Assembly: GCF_022763305.1 (NCBI RefSeq)
Contig: NZ_JALEGT010000031.1
Span: forward strand, 1 to 64,000
DNA length: 64,000 bases
Direction of reading: 5' to 3'
Origin: Marivita sp.
GTDB lineage: Bacteria; Pseudomonadota; Alphaproteobacteria; Rhodobacterales; Rhodobacteraceae
Each line of letters starts with the position of its first letter. Within the stretch, counting starts at the first letter, position 1. Below, in pieces: positions 1 through 8,796 of the stretch. The position numbers and the translations under genes are program-made. The notes beneath the pieces were generated by a model that saw only the letters and a program-made list of their open reading frames with translations, was not told the DNA's origin and searched no databases.

Positions 1-165
1 CCAGTCCAGACGCTGCGCCTGCTCCGCCCAGAACCCCTCGGGATCCGACACCGACCGCGCATACATCTCCTCATACCGCCCTGCATCAACATGGGCGCGG
101 GCCACGGTTTCGGATGATGGCGGGTAGACCGCCGTGCCCTCGGTGGTGGTGGTTTGATCTTTCAT
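1..165 (-). CDS. acs: Acetyl-CoA synthetase, N-terminal 55 residues (partial)
   Basis: The gene reads leftward off the window edge. Its first 55 codons show the conserved start of AMP-forming acetate-CoA ligase: YPPSSE, then AHVDAGRYEEMY, then DPEGFWAEQAQRLDW. The family is about 650 residues, so nearly all catalytic motifs lie outside. The enzyme converts acetate, ATP and CoA to acetyl-CoA in the cytosol. The ATG at 163-165 is preceded by a strong ribosome site (AGGGGAG about 8 bases upstream), which fixes the start. Identification rests on recognising the N-terminal motif only. Confidence 0.85.
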   Translation of the reverse strand, partial: MKDQTTTTEGTAVYPPSSETVARAHVDAGRYEEMYARSVSDPEGFWAEQAQRLDW

Positions 166-331
166 GGCTTGGTCTCCCCTCACGTCGCCCGATCCCCTTC
201 GAGCGTTCCAGACTGCGATCACGGATGCGTTATCGCGGCTTGTCCGGATCATACGTGAGAGTGAAAACAATGAAATAAGTAAATGAAAAACAGTAAGTTA
301 GGTGTAAATAATTTTCAAGAAGAAAGGAAAA

Positions 332-364
332 TACGTAAACAAATTTACCCGACGCTACGTAAAC
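332..364. repeat. Direct repeat TACGTAAAC x2 upstream of acs
   Basis: TACGTAAAC occurs at 332-340 and again at 356-364, exactly 24 bases apart. Each copy contains the palindrome TACGTA. They lie in the AT-rich stretch about 170-200 bases upstream of the acs start. A regulator-binding role is inference; no matching published site is claimed. Confidence 0.4.
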
Positions 365-532
365 TCCTCTAAATCAAGGCAAGTTCCCGCGATGCGGATT
401 TTCACCGTTTGCGGTAACCGTGACATGCTGAAGCAGCATGATTTATGACTGTGCAGGTGTGACATATTGATCCGGTATGCCGCTGTATGCCGAATTTCAT
501 GTGCCGAAATTTTCATCATCCGCTCCAAAGCG

Positions 533-575
533 CCCCGATTTCAGGCGCTGAGTCGGACTCGGGCACAAATCGGGG
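533..575. promoter_or_regulatory. Nested inverted repeat in the ade leader
   Basis: CCCCGATTT (533-541) pairs perfectly with AAATCGGGG (567-575) across a 25-base spacer. Inside the spacer is a second, almost concentric dyad, GAGTC-G-GACTC (550-560). The element ends 60 bases before the ade ATG. It could be an operator or a folded mRNA leader. It does not look like a known purine riboswitch. Confidence 0.4.
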
Positions 576-635
576 ACTTGGTGCCAGACGCGCCCCTGTC
601 ATAGACTTCACCCATCATCGAAGGAGCGCAGACCC

Positions 636-2339
636 ATGCCCGACACATCCCCCCTTGAACGCCGGATCGCCGTCGGGCGCGGCGATGCGCCAGCCGATCT
701 TGTCCTGCGCGGGGCCAGGATGCTCGACCTTGTGACAGGGGAGCTGCTCGACGGCGACATCGCTATCTGCGACGGCATGATCGCAGGCACCTGCGGCACC
801 TATGACGGGGCCGAGATCCGCGACATGACGGGTCTGATCCTTGTGCCCGGGTTCATCGACACCCATCTGCACATCGAAAGCTCGCTCGTCACACCGTATG
901 AATTCGACCGCTGTGTCGCCCCGCATGGCGTGACCACCGCAATTTGCGACCCGCACGAGATCGCCAATGTGATCGGTGCCGACGGCATCAGCTATTTCCA
1001 GGAGACCAGCCGCCACACGCTGATGGACATCCGCGTGCAACTGTCCTCCTGCGTGCCGTCCACGCATATGGAAACCGCCGGGGCCGAATTGTTCGCCGCC
1101 GATCTCGCGCCGCTCATGGGCCATCCATCGGGCATCGGTCTGGCGGAATTCATGAATTATCCCGGTGTGATCCACCGCGATCCTCAGGTGATGGACAAGC
1201 TTCATCTGTTTGAGGGTGGCCATATCGACGGCCATTGCCCGCAACTCCGCGGCATGGACCTTAATGCATATATCGCTGCGGGGATCTCCACGGAGCATGA
1301 GGCCACGACGGCGGAGGAGGCCCGGGAGAAGCTGCAGAAAGGGATGCGCGTGCTGATCCGCGAAGGGTCGGTGTCGAAAGACCTGCACGCGCTGCAGCCG
1401 CTGCTGACCGAACGCACGGCACCGTATATGTGCCTGTGTACGGATGACCGGAACCCGCTGGATATTGCGGAAGAGGGGCATCTTGATTACATTATCCGCA
1501 CCTTGATCGCCTTGGGCACGCCACCTCTGGCGGCTTACCGCGCCGCGTCTCTGTCGGGGGCCGAGGCGTTCGGGCTCAAGGATCGCGGGTTGATCGCGCC
1601 GGGCAAACGGGCGGACATCGTGGCTGTTCGGTCGCTCGAGGCCTGCGATGTGCAGACCGTGTTCTGCGCCGGGGTGGAGGCCACGGTCGAGAATTTTACC
1701 AAACGGTCAAAAATCGACCCCGTGGGCACCGGATCGGTCCACGCGCCGCACCTGACCCCTGAGGATTTCCGCGCCAAGGCGAACCGGGCCGAGACCGATG
1801 TGATCGGCATCGTCGAAGGCAAGATCATCACCGAACATCTGCATGAGACCATTGTGGTCGAAGACGGCGACAAACACCCCGACCCGGCGCGCGACTTGAT
1901 CCGTATCGCGGTAGTGGAACGGCATGGCAAGAACGGCAACATCGCCACGGGGTTTGTGCGCGGCTTTGGCTTGCAGCGGGGGGCGATTGCCTCGACCGTT
2001 TGCCACGACCACCACAATATCGCCTGTGTCGGGGTGGATTACGCCGACATGGCATTGGCCGCGAACCGGCTGTCCGAAATCGAAGGCGGGTTCGTGGTTG
2101 CATCCGGGGGCGAGGTGCTGGCCGAGCTGGCTTTGCCGGTGGCCGGGTTGATGAGCCTAGAGCCATTCGAAGAGGTGCATGACCGCCTGGTCGATCTGCG
2201 TGCGGCGGCCAAGAGCCTTGGCGTGACGCTCAACGAGCCGTTCCTGCAACTGGCGTTTCTCGCGCTGCCGGTCATTCCGGCGCTCAAGATCACCGACCGG
2301 GGGATGGTCGATGTGACGAAGTTCGAGATCATTCCCTAA
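636..2339 (+). CDS. ade: Adenine deaminase
   Basis: A 567-residue amidohydrolase-superfamily enzyme that deaminates adenine to hypoxanthine and ammonia in the cytosol for purine salvage and nitrogen supply. It shows the N-terminal metal motif [11 protein letters not shown] (about residue 73), [10 protein letters not shown] (about 105), the HCPQLRG and STEHEATT segments with further metal-site residues, and CTDDRNP with the catalytic-region Asp. The C-terminal Ade-specific domain follows. Length matches the family (about 570-590). The start at 636 is supported by AAGGAG at 621-626. The 3' end overlaps the convergent LysR gene by 4 bases. Paralogy with other amidohydrolases is possible but the motif set is Ade-like throughout. 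Confidence 0.9.
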   Translation: MPDTSPLERRIAVGRGDAPADLVLRGARMLDLVTGELLDGDIAICDGMIAGTCGTYDGAEIRDMTGLILVPGFIDTHLHIESSLVTPYEFDRCVAPHGVTTAICDPHEIANVIGADGISYFQETSRHTLMDIRVQLSSCVPSTHMETAGAELFAADLAPLMGHPSGIGLAEFMNYPGVIHRDPQVMDKLHLFEGGHIDGHCPQLRGMDLNAYIAAGISTEHEATTAEEAREKLQKGMRVLIREGSVSKDLHALQPLLTERTAPYMCLCTDDRNPLDIAEEGHLDYIIRTLIALGTPPLAAYRAASLSGAEAFGLKDRGLIAPGKRADIVAVRSLEACDVQTVFCAGVEATVENFTKRSKIDPVGTGSVHAPHLTPEDFRAKANRAETDVIGIVEGKIITEHLHETIVVEDGDKHPDPARDLIRIAVVERHGKNGNIATGFVRGFGLQRGAIASTVCHDHHNIACVGVDYADMALAANRLSEIEGGFVVASGGEVLAELALPVAGLMSLEPFEEVHDRLVDLRAAAKSLGVTLNEPFLQLAFLALPVIPALKITDRGMVDVTKFEIIP

Positions 2340-3211
2340 CGGACTGCGGCGGCGAGTAACTCGGTCAGCAGCGGGTTCGGATAGCGGCGATCCAGCCTGA
2401 CCGCGTAGAAGAGTTCGTGCAGGTCGAGCATGGCCGCCTGCACCAATTCCCCGCGCGCCAGTTCGTCCTTCACCACGATGGGCGGCACCACGGCCAACCC
2501 GGTGCCGCGCAGAGCGAGAAGGCGGATCATCGCCATGTCGTCGACTTCGGCGGCGATTGTCGGTTTGGCGCGGACGCGGGCCAGCAGCGTGTCGAAGGCG
2601 TTGCGGATCTGCGTGTCGCGGGTGGGCAGGATCAGGGGGTGCTCGGCCACCAGGTCTTCGAACGGGCGATTGCCGCGCACCCGGTCGGGGGTGCCGAAAA
2701 GACCCACGGTCTGATCCGCGAGTTTCTGCGTCAGGTACGGGCTGATCGCGTCGCGGGCAGGGGGCGTGTTGGTCAGCACCACATCGAGGTTCAGCGCGTC
2801 CAGAGCGGCGTACAGCTCGGCCGCGCTGCCGGAGCGGAGGATCACCTCGACATCGGGGCGGCCAAGGACCGGCTCCAGAAAGGTGATCTGGAAGTTGCGC
2901 GACAGGGTCGACAAGGCACCAACCCTCAAGGCGCGGGCCGGGCGGGCGGTTTCGCGCAGCGTGTCGAGCAGCTCTTCCCCGGCGGAAAAGATCGTATCGG
3001 CATGGTCGAGCGCGATGCGCCCGGCCTCGGTCAGGTGCAGGGCGCGGCCCCGACGTTCGAAAAGCGTCTGGCCGAGACGGTCCTCCAACTGCTTGATTTG
3101 CGACGATAAAGCCGATTGCGACAGGTTCAGCCGCTCAGCCGTGCGGGTGAGATTGCCGTCATGAGCCACGGCCCAGAAATAGCGCAGGTGGTGGTAATTG
3201 AGATCCGACAT
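2336..3211 (-). CDS. LysR-family regulator, probably of dabBA
   Basis: A 291-residue LysR-type regulator. The N-terminal winged helix-turn-helix (residues 4-62) contains [20 protein letters not shown]. The rest is a type 2 periplasmic-binding-like effector domain. The N-terminal phrase [16 protein letters not shown] resembles the NhaR/CbbR-like branch. It is divergent from dabB with 106 bases between the start codons, and that gap holds a perfect LysR box (3212-3232). It therefore probably autoregulates and controls dabBA. The effector is unknown; bicarbonate- or CO2-related control is inference from position. Confidence 0.85.
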   Translation of the reverse strand: MSDLNYHHLRYFWAVAHDGNLTRTAERLNLSQSALSSQIKQLEDRLGQTLFERRGRALHLTEAGRIALDHADTIFSAGEELLDTLRETARPARALRVGALSTLSRNFQITFLEPVLGRPDVEVILRSGSAAELYAALDALNLDVVLTNTPPARDAISPYLTQKLADQTVGLFGTPDRVRGNRPFEDLVAEHPLILPTRDTQIRNAFDTLLARVRAKPTIAAEVDDMAMIRLLALRGTGLAVVPPIVVKDELARGELVQAAMLDLHELFYAVRLDRRYPNPLLTELLAAAVR

Positions 3212-3232
3212 TCGTTCTGTTTAAGTGAACGA
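3212..3232. promoter_or_regulatory. LysR-type operator
   Basis: TCGTTC (3212-3217), a 9-base spacer, then GAACGA (3227-3232). The core TTC-N9-GAA satisfies the LysR consensus T-N11-A with full dyad symmetry. It directly abuts the LysR start codon and lies 86 bases before dabB. A wider dyad, TGTTTA (3218-3223) with TAAACA (3240-3245), overlaps it and could be the activation subsite. Confidence 0.6.
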
Positions 3233-3317
3233 TTGATCCTAAACAATGTATTTTTCTTCACCAAAGCGGCAGGCTACGTCCCCGGTCAAGATCACGCCCT
3301 CAAAAGGAGACCGTATC

Positions 3318-4871
3318 ATGATCACCGCCTTGCCGCTTCTTGCGCCCTTGTTCTTCGCCCTTATCGGCCTGGTCTACATGCGCAGCGACATGCCGCGCGG
3401 GTCGGCCCAGTTGCGCCTGGGCGAATATGCGGGTCTGGCTGCGATGGTGGTGTCGCTTGCCGCGCTGGGTCTTCTGATCGCCAACGGATCGGCCACCAGC
3501 CCGCTGATCGGCGCGGCCGAGATGGGCTTTGCCGCCCGGATCGACGCGGTAAGCGTGACCATGCTGATGCTGGTGAGCTTCATCGGCTGGGTCGTGATGC
3601 GGTTCGCGGTGACCTACACCGACGGAGAAAAAAACCAGACGCGATTCCTGGGCTGGCTGAGCCTTGGCCTCGCGTCGGTGCTTCTTTTGGTGACGGCGGG
3701 CAACCTGATCCAGTTGATCATCGGCTGGGGCGCGGTGGGACTTTGCGTCAACCGGCTGCTGCTGACTTATCCCGAACGGGCGGCGGCACAGCGGGCGGCG
3801 CGGAAGAAGGCGCTGTGTTCGGCGGCCTCAGACGCGGGTCTTATCGCGGGGGCTTTCGCTTTGGCGGCGGCCTATGGAACGGCGGACATCCACACCATCA
3901 TCGAGGCCGCACGGGCGGGCGAGGGCGGTGGTGCTGCGATCCTGGCCGCAGGTCTGCTGGCGATTTCGGCGCTGTTCAAGTCGGCCCAAGTGCCGACCCA
4001 TGGCTGGCTGACCGAGGTGATGGAAGCACCGACGCCGGTCTCGGCGCTGCTGCACGCGGGCGTGGTGAACGCGGGGGGCTTTCTGCTCATCCGGTTTGCG
4101 GATGTGATGCTGCTGGCCCCCGGCGTGCTGTCGGTTCTGGTGATCCTTGGTGGGTTTTCGGCCTTGTTCGGTGGTCTGGTCATGCTGACCCAGCCTTCGG
4201 TCAAAACCTCGCTTGCGTGGTCGACCGTGGCGCAGATGGGCTTCATGATCCTGCAATGCGGTCTGGCGCTGTTCCATCTGGCGCTGCTGCACATCGTGGC
4301 GCATTCGCTCTACAAGGCGCATGCCTTCCTTGCCTCGGGGGGGGCGGTGGCGCAGGTGGCGTCGATCCGGCGGCCCGGTCCGGTGGCGATCCCGAATGGC
4401 CGCGCGGTGCTCAAGGCCTTTGCCATCGCACTGGCGATCTACGGCACGCTGGGCCTGCTTTTGGGCATCGACGGCAAGTCGGCACAGGCGATTGCGCTGG
4501 GGGCGGTGCTGGTGATGGGTGTGGCGTACCTTCTGGCCCAAGGCCTTGCGGATCACGCGCCCGAACTGCTGACCCGGCGCATGGCGGCCTATTCGGTGGC
4601 GACTACGGTGAGCTACTTCGCGCTGCAATCCATGGCGATCTGGCTGACCACCGGCGCGCTGCCGGCAACCCCGGCCCCCGGCCCGCTGCAATGGGCGCTA
4701 ATGGTGCTGACCATCCTCAGCTTTGGCACCGTGGCCTGGGCGCAGGCGACCTTCCCGAACTGGGCCAGCCATCCGGCGGCACAGGGCCTTCGGGTGCATC
4801 TTTCGAACGGATTTTACCTCAACGCGGTGTTTGACCGGCTGACTGGCGGCTGGGCCGCTCGGTCACGGTAA
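3318..4871 (+). CDS. dabB: DabB, membrane proton-channel-like subunit of the DAB inorganic-carbon pump
   Basis: A 517-residue multi-spanning membrane protein of the proton-conducting antiporter family (NuoL/MrpA-like), with about 13-14 hydrophobic segments. The motif HGWLTEVMEAPTPVSALLHA is the family hallmark, with its conserved His/Glu and TPVSALLHAG loop. No other Nuo or Mrp subunits are nearby; the next gene is dabA, so this is the DAB pair. In known systems DabB uses the cation or proton gradient to drive DabA-dependent bicarbonate capture. The frame extends upstream to 3246, but ATG 3318 has AAGGAG at 3304-3309 and starts the first hydrophobic helix, so it is preferred. The gap to dabA is 23 bases. 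Confidence 0.88.
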   Translation: MITALPLLAPLFFALIGLVYMRSDMPRGSAQLRLGEYAGLAAMVVSLAALGLLIANGSATSPLIGAAEMGFAARIDAVSVTMLMLVSFIGWVVMRFAVTYTDGEKNQTRFLGWLSLGLASVLLLVTAGNLIQLIIGWGAVGLCVNRLLLTYPERAAAQRAARKKALCSAASDAGLIAGAFALAAAYGTADIHTIIEAARAGEGGGAAILAAGLLAISALFKSAQVPTHGWLTEVMEAPTPVSALLHAGVVNAGGFLLIRFADVMLLAPGVLSVLVILGGFSALFGGLVMLTQPSVKTSLAWSTVAQMGFMILQCGLALFHLALLHIVAHSLYKAHAFLASGGAVAQVASIRRPGPVAIPNGRAVLKAFAIALAIYGTLGLLLGIDGKSAQAIALGAVLVMGVAYLLAQGLADHAPELLTRRMAAYSVATTVSYFALQSMAIWLTTGALPATPAPGPLQWALMVLTILSFGTVAWAQATFPNWASHPAAQGLRVHLSNGFYLNAVFDRLTGGWAARSR

Positions 4872-4894
4872 CGGACAGGACAGGAGATCAAGAC

Positions 4895-7294
4895 ATGCTG
4901 ACAATGGTTGAACGGTTCTCGGGTCCGGCCCTTGAGATCATGGCAGGTGCCAAGACCGCCGCCGCCCATATCCCGCCGCTCTGGTCGCTTGAGGCGACGG
5001 TCGCCGTGAACCCTTATGTGGGGCAGGCGGGTGAGCCCTTGCAGGTGGCCGCCGCGCGGCTGGCGCGGGTGGCCGGTGTGCGGACGGTGCCGGAGCGGGC
5101 ACATTTCAAGGCAAAGTTCGCGGCAGGTCAGTTGAACGTGGCCGACCTTGAGGCGGGTCTGGCCGAAGTGCCGGAGCTGGCGGCGACGGTCGACGACCTG
5201 ATCGCGGCGATGGACAAGACCGTGCCGCTGCCTGAAGCGCTGCCGACGCTGGCCGATCTGGCCGAAGAGGTGTCAGACATCAACTGGCCCGATTTTGTCG
5301 CTGAACGGATCGGTCACTGGGCGGGTGGGCATTATGACACCGGTCAGGCACTTTGGCCTGCGCCCAAGACACGGGCGTGGCTGTCCTGGCGGTCTTTCGC
5401 GCAGCGCGACCTGACGCCCGAGATTTTCGGCCTGACCGGGTTTGCATCGCGGGTGGCGTCGATGTCGATGTCGGCACGGGGCGCGCTGACCAAATGCGCC
5501 GAGGACATGGGGATCACGGCGGATGCCTGCGAAAGCTATTTCCACACGCTGCTGATGCGGCTTGGCGGCTGGGCGCAACTCGCGTCTGGCGAGGCGTTCC
5601 GCGCGAACCTGAAGGGTGAGGGCAACAACGACATCACCGATCTTCTGACCGCCAAGCTGGTCTTCGAGGCGGCGCTGCTGGCGCGTTACAAGGACAAGAT
5701 CGGCAGCGCGTGGGAACGGCTGTTGCAAGAGCATGCCCAGCCCATCGTGCCGAGTGAGGACGACCTGATCGACGCAGCCCTTCAGGCAGCAGCGGATCAC
5801 GCGGCGGCGCGGGCGCTGGACGCCACTTTGGCGCAGCCCGTGGAGACCAAGGAGACCGTGCCGAATGTGCAGGCGGCATTCTGCATCGACGTACGGTCCG
5901 AAGTGTTCCGGCGGGCGCTGGAAGCCTCGGGCGACGGGATCGAAACCATTGGTTTTGCGGGCTTCTTCGGCATCGCGGCGGCGCATCACGGGTTTGCGTC
6001 TGACGTGCTGGAGACACGGGGGCCGGTGCTGATCAATCCCGGTGCGACCTCGGCTGCGACCGATCCGCAGGACAGCGACGTTCTGACCCGCGTGGCGAAA
6101 CGGGTGACGCGGGCCTGGGGCCGGTTCCGGCTGGCGGCAGTGTCCAGCTTTGCCTTCGTCGAGGCGACCGGGCCGTTGTACCTTGGCAAGCTGGTGCGGG
6201 ATTCGCTGGCGCAGAAGCATCCGAGCCTGGGCAATGATCCGGCACCGGCGCTGTCTGGGAACCTGACCCTTGAGGACCGGATCGGCATGGCGGCGACCAT
6301 CCTGTCGGCGATGTCGATGAAATCGGGCTTTGCCAAGGTGATCCTGCTGGCGGGTCACGGCGCGGGTGTGGTCAACAATCCCCATGCGAGCGCTCTGCAA
6401 TGCGGGGCCTGCGGCGGCCACGCGGGCGATGTGAACGCCCGGCTGGTGGCGCTGCTGCTCAATGATGCAGAGGTGCGGGCCGGGTTGGTCGAGAAGGGCA
6501 TCGTGGTGCCTGCCGAGACCGTGTTCCTTGCCGGTCTACATGACACGGTGACCGACGAGGTGCGGCTCTACGAAGATGATCTGCCCGCAGGTCATACGCA
6601 GGGTGCGACGATCGCATCGCTGAAGCAGGCGCTGAAACTGGCGGCCAAGGTGACACGGGGCGAACGGGCAGCGCGTCTGCCGCGGGCGGCGGATCAGATG
6701 GCGGTCATGGCGCGGGCCAAGGACTGGTCGGAAACGCGGCCCGAATGGGGGCTTGCGGGCTGTTCGGCTTTCATCGCGGCTCCCCGGTCGCGGACAGCGG
6801 GGCGGAGCCTTGACGGGCGGTCCTTTCTGCACAGCTATGACTGGCGGCAGGACAAGGGGTTCGGTGTTCTGGAACTGATCCTGACCGCGCCAGTGGTCGT
6901 GGCAAGCTGGATCAGCCTTCAGTACTACGGATCGTCCGTGGCACCGGATGCGTTCGGGGCGGGCAACAAGCTGCTGCACAACGTGACCGGCGGGATCGGT
7001 GTGGTCGAAGGCAATGGCGGTGTGCTGCGCGGTGGTCTGCCGTGGCAGTCGGTGCACGATGGCCAGACTTTCATGCATGATCCCCTGCGGTTGTCGGTCG
7101 CAGTTGAAGCGCCTTGTGAAGCGATCAGCGAGATCCTCAAGCGGCACGCCGGGGTTGCTGCGCTGTTCGACAACGGCTGGCTAAAGCTGTACGCGATGGA
7201 CGACGAGGGGCGGTTGGGCTGGCGCTATACCGGCGGCGGAGAGTGGGTGTCGCTGCGGGGCGATACCGCTGCAGCGCAGATCGCGGCGGAGTGA
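4895..7294 (+). CDS. dabA: DabA, carbonic-anhydrase-like subunit of the DAB inorganic-carbon pump (DUF2309/UPF0753)
   Basis: A 799-residue DUF2309 protein. The beta-carbonic-anhydrase-like zinc site known from DabA is intact: Cys330 and Asp332 in FCIDVRSE, His488 in LLAGHGAG and Cys503 in LQCGACGGHAG. The 2-residue Cys-Asp and 15-residue His-Cys spacings match the DabA2 zinc site (C351/D353/H524/C539). It is cytoplasmic and membrane-associated with DabB, and converts CO2 to trapped bicarbonate, coupled to an ion gradient. It follows dabB closely and is probably translated from the same mRNA. Both the catalytic Asp and the REL-like arginine motif (DVRSE) are present, so it should be active. 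Confidence 0.9.
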   Translation: MLTMVERFSGPALEIMAGAKTAAAHIPPLWSLEATVAVNPYVGQAGEPLQVAAARLARVAGVRTVPERAHFKAKFAAGQLNVADLEAGLAEVPELAATVDDLIAAMDKTVPLPEALPTLADLAEEVSDINWPDFVAERIGHWAGGHYDTGQALWPAPKTRAWLSWRSFAQRDLTPEIFGLTGFASRVASMSMSARGALTKCAEDMGITADACESYFHTLLMRLGGWAQLASGEAFRANLKGEGNNDITDLLTAKLVFEAALLARYKDKIGSAWERLLQEHAQPIVPSEDDLIDAALQAAADHAAARALDATLAQPVETKETVPNVQAAFCIDVRSEVFRRALEASGDGIETIGFAGFFGIAAAHHGFASDVLETRGPVLINPGATSAATDPQDSDVLTRVAKRVTRAWGRFRLAAVSSFAFVEATGPLYLGKLVRDSLAQKHPSLGNDPAPALSGNLTLEDRIGMAATILSAMSMKSGFAKVILLAGHGAGVVNNPHASALQCGACGGHAGDVNARLVALLLNDAEVRAGLVEKGIVVPAETVFLAGLHDTVTDEVRLYEDDLPAGHTQGATIASLKQALKLAAKVTRGERAARLPRAADQMAVMARAKDWSETRPEWGLAGCSAFIAAPRSRTAGRSLDGRSFLHSYDWRQDKGFGVLELILTAPVVVASWISLQYYGSSVAPDAFGAGNKLLHNVTGGIGVVEGNGGVLRGGLPWQSVHDGQTFMHDPLRLSVAVEAPCEAISEILKRHAGVAALFDNGWLKLYAMDDEGRLGWRYTGGGEWVSLRGDTAAAQIAAE

Positions 7295-7313
7295 GCTTTG
7301 AAGTGAGGTCTCG

Positions 7314-7383
7314 CCCGGCGGCACGCCGGGCAGCCCCCGACCGCCCCCACGGGCGGGGGCTTCACCCCCACCCGCGGTCGGGG
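7314..7383. terminator. Tandem hairpins between convergent dabA and aroA
   Basis: The first hairpin is CCCGGCG-GCA-CGCCGGG (7314-7330). The second is a large dyad CCCCGACCGC (7335-7344) / GCGGTCGGGG (7374-7383). Inside it an alternative stem GCCCCC/GGGGGC (7343-7348 with 7355-7360) can form. There is no clear T-run. The position between two convergent stop codons fits a bidirectional terminator. The GC-rich sequence also looks like a dispersed Rhodobacteraceae intergenic repeat. Confidence 0.55.
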
Positions 7384-7401
7384 ATGCCCTTCTCTAAAAG
7401 C

Positions 7402-8664
7402 TCAACCCTCGCTGATTTCAACCTCAACCCCTAAACCGCGCAGCACATCCCAGTAATTTGGGAAGGTCTTGGACACGCAGTAAGGGTCTTCGATCCGCAC
7501 GCCTTTGACCTTCATAGCGGCGAGGGCAAAGCACATGGCGATGCGGTGGTCGGCGTGGCTGTCGATGAGCCCGTCGCTGACATGATCTGCCAGCGCGGGA
7601 TCGGCATGTATGATCAGGTCGTTCCCTTCGACCGAAGCCAAACCTGCGCGCACCTGCAACAGGCCTTTGTGAACCGCATCAATGCGGTCGCATTCCTTGA
7701 CCCGCAGGTTCTCGATTCCGGTAAAGCGCACGGGCGTTTCGTTGAACGCGGCCAGCACGGCCAGCGTCGGGATGGCGTCCTGCATCTGTGAGCCGTTGAT
7801 CGTCGCGGGCATCTGCGGGAAGGCGGCGATCATGTCATAGGCCTTGGCGTCGGGCTGATTCATGTCGCCCGGGGCGGTGCCGATGTCGATGCTGCCGTTT
7901 GTGAGTTTCTCCGCAGCCCAAAGGTAGGTCGCGGCACTTGCGTCGGGTTCGACGTGGTAATCGGCGGCAGTGTAGCCTCCGGGTGCGACGTTGATCTGGT
8001 TTTCGGACGGGAATTCGACCGTCGCGCCGAATGCACGCATGACGGCAGCGGTGATGTGCAGATAGCCGACCGCGCCGATCTTGCCGCCGCCGATGGTGAT
8101 GCGGGTTTCAGCGTCGCCCATCGCGGCGAGCATCATGATGGCCGAGATATACTGGCTTGAGAGTTTGCCGCTGACCTCGATCTCGCCGCTCTGGAACCTG
8201 CCGGTGCCCTTGACCGTGACGGGCGGGCATCCGGTTTCGGAAGTCGCATCGACGCCCATTGCGCGGAGTGTGTCGAGCAGGGGTGCGATGGGGCGTTTCT
8301 GCATGTGCTCGTCGCCGGTGACGACGGTGGTCCCGTTCACCAGTGCGACAGCGGCGGTCAGAAAGCGGGTCGCGGTGCCGGCATTGCCAAGGAAAAGAGG
8401 TTCGGTCGCTGGGTGCAGGGTGCCGGAACCTGTGACCTCGACCGTGGTGTCGTCGATTTCGGTGATCCCGACGCCCATCTGGCGCAGGGCGGTCATCATG
8501 TAGTGGGTGTCGTCGCTGCGCAGGATACCGGTCAGGCGGCTGGTGCCGCGCGCCAGTGCCGCCACCAGAAGCGCACGGTTGGTCACGGATTTGGATCCGG
8601 GCAGGGTCACGCGACCCACCAGCGGCTGTGTGACAGGGGTGATGCTGGCGATGGGCAGGGACAT
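7402..8664 (-). CDS. aroA: 3-phosphoshikimate 1-carboxyvinyltransferase (EPSP synthase), class I-like
   Basis: A 420-residue EPSP synthase (PEP + shikimate-3-phosphate to EPSP; shikimate pathway, cytosol). It has the LPGSKSVTNRALL substrate loop, GNAGTATRFL (residues 93-102), EHMQKRP, GKLSSQY, RVKECDRID, ADHRIAM and the C-terminal SKTFPNYW Lys. All catalytic-type residues are therefore kept. The sequence resembles short class I enzymes rather than the roughly 450-residue class II type with PGDKSISHR usual in Rhodobacteraceae, so it may be a second copy. In the glyphosate-contact loop the residue equivalent to E. coli Pro101 is Phe and Met99 is Thr. It is divergent from the arsenic operon. Confidence 0.88.
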   Translation of the reverse strand: MSLPIASITPVTQPLVGRVTLPGSKSVTNRALLVAALARGTSRLTGILRSDDTHYMMTALRQMGVGITEIDDTTVEVTGSGTLHPATEPLFLGNAGTATRFLTAAVALVNGTTVVTGDEHMQKRPIAPLLDTLRAMGVDATSETGCPPVTVKGTGRFQSGEIEVSGKLSSQYISAIMMLAAMGDAETRITIGGGKIGAVGYLHITAAVMRAFGATVEFPSENQINVAPGGYTAADYHVEPDASAATYLWAAEKLTNGSIDIGTAPGDMNQPDAKAYDMIAAFPQMPATINGSQMQDAIPTLAVLAAFNETPVRFTGIENLRVKECDRIDAVHKGLLQVRAGLASVEGNDLIIHADPALADHVSDGLIDSHADHRIAMCFALAAMKVKGVRIEDPYCVSKTFPNYWDVLRGLGVEVEISEG

Positions 8665-8796
8665 GGCAGGTCTCCGGTCGGAACGTCAGATGCGGGTTTA
8701 CGGGTTTTGACGCGGGTCGCAATGCGAAATCCGTTTGCCAGCAGGGATGGGCAAACGAGTCATTGACGGCATAATTAATTCCATTATTCACGAAAT
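8665..8796. promoter_or_regulatory. Divergent aroA / ars promoter region with imperfect dyad at the ars start
   Basis: The 132-base gap becomes AT-rich next to the arsR-arsC start. The imperfect dyad CCATTATTC-ac-GAAATATGG (8781-8800) overlaps the ATG at 8797, a position suited to ArsR autorepression. No ribosome site precedes this ATG, so the transcript may be leaderless. This is inference from sequence. Confidence 0.4.

Larger units (their letters stand above)
166..635. other. Intergenic region between divergent acs and ade
   Basis: These 470 bases hold no convincing gene. The stretch 245-380 is strikingly AT-rich for this genome and probably contains the acs promoter. It carries two copies of TACGTAAAC (332-340 and 356-364). 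The ade-proximal part contains a nested inverted repeat (533-575). A short open frame at 487-735 overlaps the true ade start and has no family resemblance, so it is not called. Confidence 0.6.

Noticed and set aside
487-735. Small open frame upstream of and overlapping the ade start
   Set aside because: No ribosome site or recognisable family, and it runs into ade in another frame.
3318-4871. NADH dehydrogenase subunit L or Mrp antiporter subunit
   Set aside because: The family motif fits, but no other Nuo or Mrp genes are present and the next gene is a complete dabA.
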